Source of the DNA: Lachnospiraceae bacterium UBA1258
Lineage (GTDB): Bacteria; Bacillota; Clostridia; Lachnospirales; Lachnospiraceae
DNA: 27,195 nt
Assembly (NCBI GenBank): GCA_002308235.1
Contig: DBVS01000089.1
Coordinates: 31,515 to 58,709 of the forward strand
Reading direction: 5' to 3'
Shown here: piece by piece, positions 8,791-15,725 of the stretch
Layout: every line of letters begins with the position of its first letter
Position numbering within the stretch: the stretch's first letter is position 1
Position numbers and translations under genes: made by a program
Notes under the pieces: generated by a model
What the model was told of the DNA's origin: nothing
What the model saw: the letters and a program-made list of their open reading frames with translations, nothing else
The model's database searches: none

Positions 8791-9849
8791 TTATCTTCCT
8801 ATGATCCTCGAAACATCATTGAACAGTACAAATATTGCGAGCAAAAAGAAAAGAATGATTCCGATAAAATGCACCACTCCTTCTTTTTCGGGAGGAACGG
8901 GCTTGCCTCTGAAGATCTCAACGATCAGAAATACCAGTCTTCCGCCGTCAAGTGCGGGCAGTGGAAGCAGGTTTATTACTCCCAGGTTGACGCTTAACAG
9001 CATCGCAATGTTCATCATGGTAAGGAGTACGCTCATGATTCCGTATTGTTTTGCGGCATCGTAGTTTTCGTCCACCACCTGGGCTATTCCCACGGGGCCT
9101 GCCAGGTTCGAAGGAGAAAGTTTTCCGATGATCAGCTGCTTTAGGCTCTTTAAGGTATTCTTGAAATTGAATGCAAGCTCATACCAGCTGTATTTAAAAA
9201 TGTTTAAACCCTTTGCATCCACGAAGGTGGTACCGCCTTCAATACCGATAAAATAGCGGTTCTCTTCCTCGCTGAATTCGGGAGTGAAGGTAACTGTGCC
9301 CTTCTCGGTACCCCTCTTGTAAGTAATGGTCAGGGGTTCTCCGGTATTTAAGTAGGAAATAAGGGTGATATCCCGCCAGACATTGATGTGCTCGCCGTTT
9401 ATCCGGGTTATCACGTCGCCGACCTGAAGTCCCGAATCGATGGCGGGACGACCCTCGGTAAGGCCCTGGATAACGGGAATATCGGTTCCGCAATATCCCA
9501 CTATGATCATGGCAAAAATGAACGCAAGCACGAAATTAAAGAAGGGACCCGCAAAAACCGTGGCAATTCTTGACCAGACCTTTGCCTGAGGAAAAGCTAT
9601 TCCCTTAAAGGGCCTGTCTTCGGTAACCTTTCCGTCCTCTCCTTCGAAGGCGCAGGAGCCGCCGAGGGGAAGAACCTTAAGGGAATATCTGGTGTCGCCC
9701 TTTGTGAAAGAAAAAATGCGGGGTCCCATGCCGATGGAGAATTCAACTACATGAATATTGTTTGCTCTTGCGATAAGAAAGTGCCCCAATTCATGGGCTA
9801 CCACAACTATCGATAAAATCAGGATAAACCAGATGATTGAAACTGCCAT
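8791..9849 (-). CDS. rseP: RIP-type zinc metalloprotease (RseP/RasP, site-2 protease)
   Basis: An integral-membrane site-2 protease that cuts transmembrane segments of anti-sigma factors, signal-peptide remnants and cell-division proteins. Its 352 residues start with a membrane helix bearing the zinc-binding VVVAHELGHFLIARA (HExxH). A PDZ domain follows in the middle (around GLQVGDVITRINGE). The second metal-ligand motif NLLPLPALDGGRL sits in a late helix, and the protein ends in a last membrane helix. GGAG lies six bases before the ATG. It sits between dxr (15-base gap) and ispG (3-base gap), its usual Firmicutes position. Confidence 0.96.
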   Translation of the reverse strand: MAVSIIWFILILSIVVVAHELGHFLIARANNIHVVEFSIGMGPRIFSFTKGDTRYSLKVLPLGGSCAFEGEDGKVTEDRPFKGIAFPQAKVWSRIATVFAGPFFNFVLAFIFAMIIVGYCGTDIPVIQGLTEGRPAIDSGLQVGDVITRINGEHINVWRDITLISYLNTGEPLTITYKRGTEKGTVTFTPEFSEEENRYFIGIEGGTTFVDAKGLNIFKYSWYELAFNFKNTLKSLKQLIIGKLSPSNLAGPVGIAQVVDENYDAAKQYGIMSVLLTMMNIAMLLSVNLGVINLLPLPALDGGRLVFLIVEIFRGKPVPPEKEGVVHFIGIILFFLLAIFVLFNDVSRIIGR

Positions 9850-9864
9850 AAAAAACTCCGATGT

Positions 9865-11022
9865 CTATTTGTAGCGTGCGGCAAGGAATTCTCTCGTAAC
9901 CCGCTCGGTTTCGAGAATTTCGTCGATTCCGGGATTGTCGATTGTCTTAATCTCGGACATGGCCGCCTGTATATATTCGTAAATTCCCATAAAGGGAATC
10001 TTTTCTTCCAGGAATTTTGCAACAGCAACCTCGTTTGCGGCGTTGAAAACCGTAGGGGCACTGCCACCCTTTGCAATAGCCTCATAGGCAAATTTAAGGC
10101 CCTTAAACACGTTGATATCGGGCTCATAGAAGGTAAGGGCTCTCAACTTAAAGAAATCCACGCGGTTATTGAACATGGGCTTTCTTTCGGGATAAAACAA
10201 AGCATACTGAATGGGAAGCTTCATATCGGGAACACCAAGCTCCGCGATGATGGCTCCGTCTCTGTATTCAACCATGGAATGAACGATACTCTCGGGATGA
10301 ATAAGCACTTGAATATCCTTTGCATCCATGTTAAAAAGCCACTTGGCTTCGATAACTTCAAGTCCCTTGTTTACAAGGGTAGCAGAATCGATGGTCACCT
10401 TTTTGCCCATGCTCCAGTTGGGATGCTTAAGGGCTTTTTCAAGAGTCACAAGCTTTAATTCCTCCGCAGACATGCCTCTGAAGGGACCGCCGGAAGCCGT
10501 AAGCAGGATCTTGGAAGCCTCTGTACGGTTCTCACCGTTCAAAGACTGGAAAATGGCGCTGTGCTCCGAATCTACGGGAAGAATGGGAACATTCTTCTCT
10601 TTGGCAAGGGGCATGATGATATGTCCCGCGGTAACAAGAGTTTCTTTGTTGGCAAGGGCAATGGTCTTACCCGCGTTGATTGCGGCTACCGTGGGGCGTA
10701 TTCCGATCATTCCCACAAGGGCCGTAACCACCACATCCGTTTTTTCGTACGCGGAAGCTTCAATCAGTCCCTCCATTCCGGTCAGAACCTTTACGGGAAG
10801 GTCCGAAATACGGGCCTTTAAATCGACTGCAGCCTTCTCATCATACATTACGACAAGGTCCGGCAGGAATTCTCTTACCTGCTTTTCCATCAAAGTAACG
10901 TTTTTGTCGGCGGCAAGGGCACGAATCTTGTATCCCCCCTGCATCCTGATTATCTCAAGGGTCTGTGTGCCTATGGAACCCGTGGAACCGAGTATCGTAA
11001 GACCTTTCAAACTGCTTTCCAT
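9865..11022 (-). CDS. dxr: 1-deoxy-D-xylulose 5-phosphate reductoisomerase
   Basis: First committed MEP-pathway enzyme: it converts DXP to MEP using NADPH and a divalent metal. At 385 residues it is full length. The N-terminal Rossmann motif ILGSTGSIGTQTLEII, the metal and substrate region PVDSEHSAIFQ, and the motifs LVNKGLEVIEAKWLF and HPESIVHSMVEYRDG are all present. AAAGGA precedes the ATG, and the gene follows cdsA by four bases. With ispG it supplies isoprenoids that UppS, in the same operon, polymerises into the cell-wall lipid carrier. Confidence 0.97.
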   Translation of the reverse strand: MESSLKGLTILGSTGSIGTQTLEIIRMQGGYKIRALAADKNVTLMEKQVREFLPDLVVMYDEKAAVDLKARISDLPVKVLTGMEGLIEASAYEKTDVVVTALVGMIGIRPTVAAINAGKTIALANKETLVTAGHIIMPLAKEKNVPILPVDSEHSAIFQSLNGENRTEASKILLTASGGPFRGMSAEELKLVTLEKALKHPNWSMGKKVTIDSATLVNKGLEVIEAKWLFNMDAKDIQVLIHPESIVHSMVEYRDGAIIAELGVPDMKLPIQYALFYPERKPMFNNRVDFFKLRALTFYEPDINVFKGLKFAYEAIAKGGSAPTVFNAANEVAVAKFLEEKIPFMGIYEYIQAAMSEIKTIDNPGIDEILETERVTREFLAARYK

Positions 11023-11026
11023 ACAA

Positions 11027-11866
11027 CTATCCTTTCACGGCAAAAAGAAAGATTTCCGCAAGGAAGAAAATTATCGGCGCGGTAAAAATCATGCTGTCAA
11101 ATCTGTCAAGGATCCCGCCGTGTCCGGGGATGATCTTTCCGTAATCCTTGATATTCGTATCTCTTTTGACAGCGGAAGCGGCCAAGTCTCCCACCTGGGC
11201 GATGGCGGCTCCGATGGCGGAGATACACGCAAGTATCCATGAAACGCTTTCAAGTCCCGAATAGGGTTCTGCCACAAAATGACCGTAAAGCCATCCGAGA
11301 ACTGCGGCTCCGATGATACCGCCAATGATACCTTCAATTGACTTTTTAGGGCTTAACTTCGGGAAAGCCTTGTGATTTCCAATAGTTTTGGCGGTCAGGG
11401 TTCCCACACAGTATGCGCAGGTATCATAACCCCAGGCGCTTATATATATCATCCACACAATGTACTTTCCTTCGGGAAGCGCTCGGGTCAGGGGCAGGAA
11501 GGAAAGCATCACGGGAGCGTAAACAAAGGAAAAGACAGCACTCATGGTGTCACTTACATTGTATTTCGGGAATCTTACGACATAAACGGTGAGGAAAACA
11601 ATGATTGTAAAGCAGGCGATCATTACGAGCATGAGTCTGCTGCTTTCTTCAGCCAGACAAAGAACGGCGTAATAAGCGATGGTCCCTATAAAACCGCACC
11701 ATAAAAAGCCGCTCTTTTTCTCGTGTCCCAATGCCTTCATCATCTCGTAGAAAGCTAAGATCGAAAGCACGAAAGTAAAGGCGTTTAACCATATACCGCC
11801 CTCGATCACAAAGAAAAGTGAAAGAGCCAAAAGCACTATTCCGCTTAAGAGTCTCGTTATAAACAT
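11027..11866 (-). CDS. cdsA: phosphatidate cytidylyltransferase (CDP-diglyceride synthase)
   Basis: A membrane enzyme that makes CDP-diacylglycerol from phosphatidate and CTP, the branch point of phospholipid synthesis. The 279-residue protein is almost entirely hydrophobic helices. It carries the family signature near the C-terminus (SPKKSIEGIIGG, then IIPGHGGILDRFDSM). The open frame extends upstream into uppS, but the ATG at 11866 is the credible start: GGAGG lies five bases before it, and it begins MFITRLLSGIVLLAL, a first membrane helix. It follows uppS after 19 bases and precedes dxr by four. Confidence 0.95.
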   Translation of the reverse strand: MFITRLLSGIVLLALSLFFVIEGGIWLNAFTFVLSILAFYEMMKALGHEKKSGFLWCGFIGTIAYYAVLCLAEESSRLMLVMIACFTIIVFLTVYVVRFPKYNVSDTMSAVFSFVYAPVMLSFLPLTRALPEGKYIVWMIYISAWGYDTCAYCVGTLTAKTIGNHKAFPKLSPKKSIEGIIGGIIGAAVLGWLYGHFVAEPYSGLESVSWILACISAIGAAIAQVGDLAASAVKRDTNIKDYGKIIPGHGGILDRFDSMIFTAPIIFFLAEIFLFAVKG

Positions 11867-11885
11867 AAAAACCTCCGAAGAATGA

Positions 11886-12590
11886 TTATTGCGCCACATT
11901 ACCGAACTTACGGGTCCTGCCTTCGTAAGCGTCGCAGGCCTTCTTAAGCTCAGCCTCATTAAAGTCGGGCCATGCTACATCGGTGACATATATTTCGGAA
12001 TAGGAAATCTGCCAAAGAAGGAAATTGGAAACTCTTAATTCCCCACAGGTCCGGATCAGAAGGTCCGGGTCGGGAAGGTCCCCCGTATCAAGCCTCTCGG
12101 AAATCATCTTATCCGTGATATCCTCAGGCTTCAGTGTACCGTTTTCAACATCCTTTGCCAGGCTCCTTACGGCACGGGTGATCTCATCCCTTCCTCCGTA
12201 ATTGATGGCAATGGTAAAATTTAACCCCGTGTACCCTTTTGTCGCTTCTTCAAGATCCGCAATGCTTTTGCGGATATCTTCATCAAGACCGGTCTTATCC
12301 CCGATGACCCTGACGCGCATGTTGTTTGCGCTTGCACGCTTGATACAGTTCTTCATGTAATTGCGGAGAAGCTTCATAAGCGCATTTACTTCATCCTTGG
12401 GGCGAGACCAGTTTTCGGTGGAAAAAGCATAGACCGTTAAGTACTTTATGCCCATGTTCCAGGCGATCTCACACATATCCTCAACGGTCTTGGCTCCCTG
12501 AACATGACCGTAGTTTCGCGGCATGCCCTTTGCTTTGGCCCATCTTCCGTTTCCATCCATTATTATAGCAACATGTTCGGGTACAGACAT
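11886..12590 (-). CDS. uppS: isoprenyl transferase (undecaprenyl diphosphate synthase)
   Basis: A cis-prenyltransferase that extends farnesyl diphosphate to undecaprenyl diphosphate, the carrier for peptidoglycan and wall polymers. Of 234 residues, it starts with the diagnostic HVAIIMDGNGRWAKAKG, including the catalytic Asp. The IPP-binding C-terminal motif DLLIRTCGELRVSNFLLWQ is intact, with Cys where Ser is usual (RTSGE). GGAG lies eight bases before the ATG. A strong hairpin separates it from frr upstream, so its expression may differ from that of pyrH and frr. Confidence 0.96.
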   Translation of the reverse strand: MSVPEHVAIIMDGNGRWAKAKGMPRNYGHVQGAKTVEDMCEIAWNMGIKYLTVYAFSTENWSRPKDEVNALMKLLRNYMKNCIKRASANNMRVRVIGDKTGLDEDIRKSIADLEEATKGYTGLNFTIAINYGGRDEITRAVRSLAKDVENGTLKPEDITDKMISERLDTGDLPDPDLLIRTCGELRVSNFLLWQISYSEIYVTDVAWPDFNEAELKKACDAYEGRTRKFGNVAQ

Positions 12591-12617
12591 AATTAAATCT
12601 CCATAAACAATTTAAAA

Positions 12618-12647
12618 GGCAGGACATTGACATTTGTCTGTCCTGCC
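12618..12647 (-). terminator. hairpin between frr and uppS, possible attenuator or partial terminator
   Basis: A perfect 9-bp stem (GGCAGGACA with TGTCCTGCC) encloses a 12-base loop that can itself form a GACA/TGTC pairing. On the minus strand it is followed by TTTTAAATT, a short U-tract. It lies 25 bases after the frr stop. The short U-tract and the continuing operon suggest partial termination or an RNA-processing or stability element. Confidence 0.55.
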
Positions 12648-12671
12648 CTAATAGCTTACTTCAGGCGTAAG

Positions 12672-13223
12672 TTATACCTTCATGATATCCTGAGACTTCT
12701 CTTCTACCGCAGCATCAACGTCTTTGATGAACTTGTCGGTAGCCTTTTGAAGTTCCTCTTCAAGCTTCTTGATCTCGTCTTCGGAAATCTCGGTCTTGGA
12801 AAGCTTCTTGAAGGCGTCGTTACCGTCGCGGCGGATATTTCTGACAGCGACCTTGCAGTCCTCGCCTTTCTTCTTTACTTCCTTAACCAGGTCCTTACGG
12901 CGTTCCTCGGTAAGTTCGGGGAAAACGAGACGGATCACCACGCCGTCGTTTGAAGGTGTGATTCCCACATCGGATGCCATGATGGCTTTCTCGATCTCTT
13001 TGATCAGGCTCTTTTCCCAGGGTGCGATCTGGATGATCCTTGGCTCGGGGATTGAAATGTTACCAACCTGCTGAATGGGAGTGGGTGTGCCGTAGTAATC
13101 AACTCTGACCTTGTCAAGGACGTGAGGATTTGCGCGGCCCGCTCTTATTGTTGCAAGCTCCGACATCATAAAGTCGTATGCTTTTTGCATCTTGCTCTGA
13201 TATGCTTCTACTCTTTGATCCAT
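12672..13223 (-). CDS. frr: ribosome recycling factor
   Basis: Frees 70S ribosomes from mRNA after termination, together with EF-G. The 183 residues match the family length. The family core is present: the LATIRAGRANPHVLDKV segment, then VDYYGTPTPIQQVGNISIPE and the C-terminal helix rich in Lys/Glu. AAAGGAGAGG stands upstream of the ATG. It lies 31 bases downstream of pyrH, the usual bacterial pairing. Confidence 0.97.
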   Translation of the reverse strand: MDQRVEAYQSKMQKAYDFMMSELATIRAGRANPHVLDKVRVDYYGTPTPIQQVGNISIPEPRIIQIAPWEKSLIKEIEKAIMASDVGITPSNDGVVIRLVFPELTEERRKDLVKEVKKKGEDCKVAVRNIRRDGNDAFKKLSKTEISEDEIKKLEEELQKATDKFIKDVDAAVEEKSQDIMKV

Positions 13224-13254
13224 ATGGAATACCTCTCCTTTGTACCGGTAACGC

Positions 13255-13944
13255 TTAAACCGTTACTCTCGTTCCGTTGAATTTGCCCGTAAGAGCATTG
13301 ACAATGCTGTTTTCTTCGTTTAAGTCAAATACCATGAAAGGCATCTTGTTTTCAAGAGCAAGTGCACTTGCCGTGGTATCAACCACCTTAAGACCTTTCT
13401 TGACCACTTCGGCAAGGGAAATCTCGTCGTATTTCTTCGCATTTTTATTGACTGCGGGATCGTCGTCGTAAACACCGTCAATGGATTTTGCCAAAAGCAC
13501 GGTATCCGCTTCCGTTTCGATGGCTCTTAAAACCGTTCCCATATCCGTTGAGAAATAGGGGTGTCCGGTTCCGCCGGCAAAGAAAACGACCTTACCCTTT
13601 TTAAGTGCCTTCACTGCGGCGTCCTTGCTGAAGAGCTTGGTAAAGGACGAGCACATGAAGGGAGTCATAATCTCCGTATCAAGACCCACGCTCCTGAAGA
13701 TCTCGGAAACGTAGATGCAGTTCATAACGGTGGCAAGCATTCCGATCTGGTCGGCCTTGACTCTGTCGATGTTCTCGCTGGTACGTCCTCTCCAGAAGTT
13801 GCCTCCGCCGATAACTATTTCAACCTGATTGTCTGCGGCTATCTGCTTGACCTGAAGAGCGACTCCTCTGACAGTATCCTCATCAAAGCCGGTTTTCTTG
13901 GGGCCCGCAAGAGCCTCGCCGCTTAATTTCAGTAAAATTCGCAT
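13255..13944 (-). CDS. pyrH: UMP kinase
   Basis: An amino-acid-kinase-fold enzyme that phosphorylates UMP to UDP; it controls pyrimidine flow and is usually regulated by GTP and UTP. Of 229 residues, it starts almost directly with ILLKLSGEALAG, a few residues shorter at the N-terminus than most orthologues. GGGNFWRGR and the C-terminal VVDTTASALALE segment are visible. The ribosome binding site AAGGTGG overlaps the stop codon of the bactofilin gene, only nine bases away, so translation of the two is probably coupled. Confidence 0.96.
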   Translation of the reverse strand: MRILLKLSGEALAGPKKTGFDEDTVRGVALQVKQIAADNQVEIVIGGGNFWRGRTSENIDRVKADQIGMLATVMNCIYVSEIFRSVGLDTEIMTPFMCSSFTKLFSKDAAVKALKKGKVVFFAGGTGHPYFSTDMGTVLRAIETEADTVLLAKSIDGVYDDDPAVNKNAKKYDEISLAEVVKKGLKVVDTTASALALENKMPFMVFDLNEENSIVNALTGKFNGTRVTV

Positions 13945-13953
13945 ATGTCCACC

Positions 13954-14619
13954 TTACTTTTTGATTTTCTTGAATTCGTCGAAGAAGGATGTAGGGCTTA
14001 CGTCCGCATAGCACTGCGAGCATACACCTTCGATGACGGCACCGTTGTTGATCTGAACGGACTTGGATTTGATGTTGCCCATAACAATGGCTGAAGCATC
14101 AAGAACAACGGGCCCCTTTACATCGATGTCACCCTTTACGGCGCCTGCGATAACTGCGCTGGTGGCAAAGATGTTACCGATGATCACGGAGCTCTGTCCG
14201 ATCTTAACGGTTCCTGCGCTGTTTACTTCACCGGTGATGTTGGCGTTCTCACAATAGATTTCGTCAGCCTTGGAATCGCCTTCGATCTGACCGAGAACAT
14301 TAAGTTTTCCGTTTACGTTTATGTTTCCCTTTACGGAGCCCAAAAGCTCAAGGGAACCTGAAGAAGTGATATCGCCGTGAACGTTCATTCCTGCGGTGAT
14401 AACTGCGGTTTCGTCCGTGATGGCGGAGCCGCTCTTCTTATTATTGTCAGATGACTTTGACTTATCGTTCGCGCTGTCCTCATCGATGTTGTCAAGAAGT
14501 GCGTTTAAGTCGATATCCTCTTTGTTATCTTTCGCGGAAGTTCCTTTTGTTTCCTCTTCCGGTGCCACCTCGCCCACTGCCTGGGAGATGTCCTCCTTTA
14601 AATCTGAAAAAAAGCCCAT
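13954..14619 (-). CDS. bactofilin-family polymer-forming protein
   Basis: Bactofilins are right-handed beta-helix proteins that polymerise without nucleotide and scaffold cell-wall or envelope machinery. The 221-residue product begins with an amphipathic segment MGFFSDLKEDISQAVGE, typical of membrane attachment. A disordered acidic/Ser-rich stretch follows (about 20-70), then a core of about 120 residues with the regular short-strand pattern (MNVHGDITSSGSLELLGSVKG, about 77-97). The C-terminus carries a CSQC pair and a basic end. GGAGG lies upstream. It sits between a peptidoglycan-deacetylase-like gene (20-base gap) and pyrH (nine-base gap), which suggests a role in organising wall modification. 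Confidence 0.88.
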   Translation of the reverse strand: MGFFSDLKEDISQAVGEVAPEEETKGTSAKDNKEDIDLNALLDNIDEDSANDKSKSSDNNKKSGSAITDETAVITAGMNVHGDITSSGSLELLGSVKGNINVNGKLNVLGQIEGDSKADEIYCENANITGEVNSAGTVKIGQSSVIIGNIFATSAVIAGAVKGDIDVKGPVVLDASAIVMGNIKSKSVQINNGAVIEGVCSQCYADVSPTSFFDEFKKIKK

Positions 14620-14639
14620 TTTAAATTCCTCCGTTTATA

Positions 14640-15659
14640 TTATTTGTTGTCATTGACAATTAAATGCTGTATGGGAACCGTGGAGTCCGTGATGGGTAAG
14701 ATCACCGTATTATCAAGACTCTTGATAAATTCTATTATCCTCGGTAAGGCTTCCAGCGTGGATTTCTTGCTGGGAAGGTCATGGAGCAGGACAATTGATT
14801 CGTCATAGTTCATGATCCCGTTTACTACGTTTCTATAGATCGTGTCCGCATCCGGCAGCGGATAAACCGCATCTCCCGCAGAAACGTTCCAGTCGTAATA
14901 TTCGATCCCCGATTCATGAAGAATATTCGCAAAAAGCTTCACATCCACGGGACTGACTCTGTTGGAGCTTCCACCGGGAAACCTGTATACATTGGACTCG
15001 ACTCCCGTAACCAGATAAAGAAAGTCTCGCAGAGTCAACGTGTCGTTCTTAAATGCCTCCTCCGAAGCATAGCATACGGAATACTCATGGGTATTTGAAT
15101 GCATTCCCAGGGTATGTCCCTCATCGACTATCCTGCGGTATATTTTTTCGTTATTTCTGCCTTCGCGTCTTATCACAAAGAAAGTTGCTTTAACATCGTA
15201 TCGTTTGAGTATATCAAGAATCGCGGTGGTGTTGGCACTGGGACCGTCGTCAAAGGTAAGATATACTTTCCTGTATCCGTCATAGAGCTCTTCGTTTGAA
15301 AGAGTCAGGTTCTTCACTTCCTCAGGATTCAATACCTGTTGGGATTCTTTTTTTGAATCCGCCTTGTTTTCCGAGGGATTATCGGTAACGGGCACCGGGG
15401 ACGCGGGAAGGATATTCTCCTCTGCCCCTGCTCTGATGCTTTCCTTAAAATCCCATTCGCTTTGCATTTCAAGATATGCATTGATCTCGTCCTTTGCACG
15501 GTTTAAATTGCGGTGCAGCACGTTCAATCGTGCTATAAGGAAAATGCAAAGTGCCAGTTCGGATATGAAAATTATCGGAAATCCGATAAAGATAAACTTT
15601 CTGATACGTCTTATCCGACGTTTACGCTTAGGCGACATTTGAGCTGAATTATCTTCCAT
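14640..15659 (-). CDS. membrane-anchored polysaccharide (peptidoglycan) deacetylase, NodB fold
   Basis: Likely removes acetyl groups from peptidoglycan GlcNAc or a wall polysaccharide (CE4 family, PgdA-like). A basic N-terminus is followed by one membrane helix (FIFIGFPIIFISELALCIFL) and a linker of about 80 residues. The CE4 domain shows all five motifs: TFDDGPS, HSNTHEYS (HxxxH zinc ligands), RFPGGSSNRV, DWNVSAGD and IVLLHDLP. The start is ambiguous: AAAGGG lies 12 bases before the ATG at 15659 and six bases before an in-frame GTG at 15665, while an ATG at 15671 touches the ribosome binding site. The gene is apparently the first of the deacetylase-bactofilin-pyrH...polC operon. Confidence 0.9.
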   Translation of the reverse strand: MEDNSAQMSPKRKRRIRRIRKFIFIGFPIIFISELALCIFLIARLNVLHRNLNRAKDEINAYLEMQSEWDFKESIRAGAEENILPASPVPVTDNPSENKADSKKESQQVLNPEEVKNLTLSNEELYDGYRKVYLTFDDGPSANTTAILDILKRYDVKATFFVIRREGRNNEKIYRRIVDEGHTLGMHSNTHEYSVCYASEEAFKNDTLTLRDFLYLVTGVESNVYRFPGGSSNRVSPVDVKLFANILHESGIEYYDWNVSAGDAVYPLPDADTIYRNVVNGIMNYDESIVLLHDLPSKKSTLEALPRIIEFIKSLDNTVILPITDSTVPIQHLIVNDNK

Positions 15660-15688
15660 CGTCACAAACATCCCTTTGGTATCGATAT

Positions 15689-15697
15689 ATTATATCA
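15689..15697 (-). promoter_or_regulatory. extended -10 promoter of the deacetylase-to-polC operon
   Basis: The minus strand reads TGATATAAT, a consensus extended -10 element (TGnTATAAT), about 30 bases upstream of the deacetylase start. The -35 position (CTTTTA) is poor, as is common with an extended -10. It lies in the 66-base gap behind the GH95 stop. Confidence 0.6.
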
Positions 15698-15725
15698 CAA
15701 AATCGGCTTATTAAAAGCGAAATAT

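Noticed and set aside
10328..11242. 304-codon plus-strand open frame across dxr and cdsA
   Set aside because: Antisense to two conserved genes, with no recognisable motif; a by-product of codon bias in the opposite strand.
11867..11959. N-terminal extension of cdsA into uppS
   Set aside because: It would overlap the conserved end of uppS. The ATG at 11866 has GGAGG at five bases and starts with the expected membrane helix.
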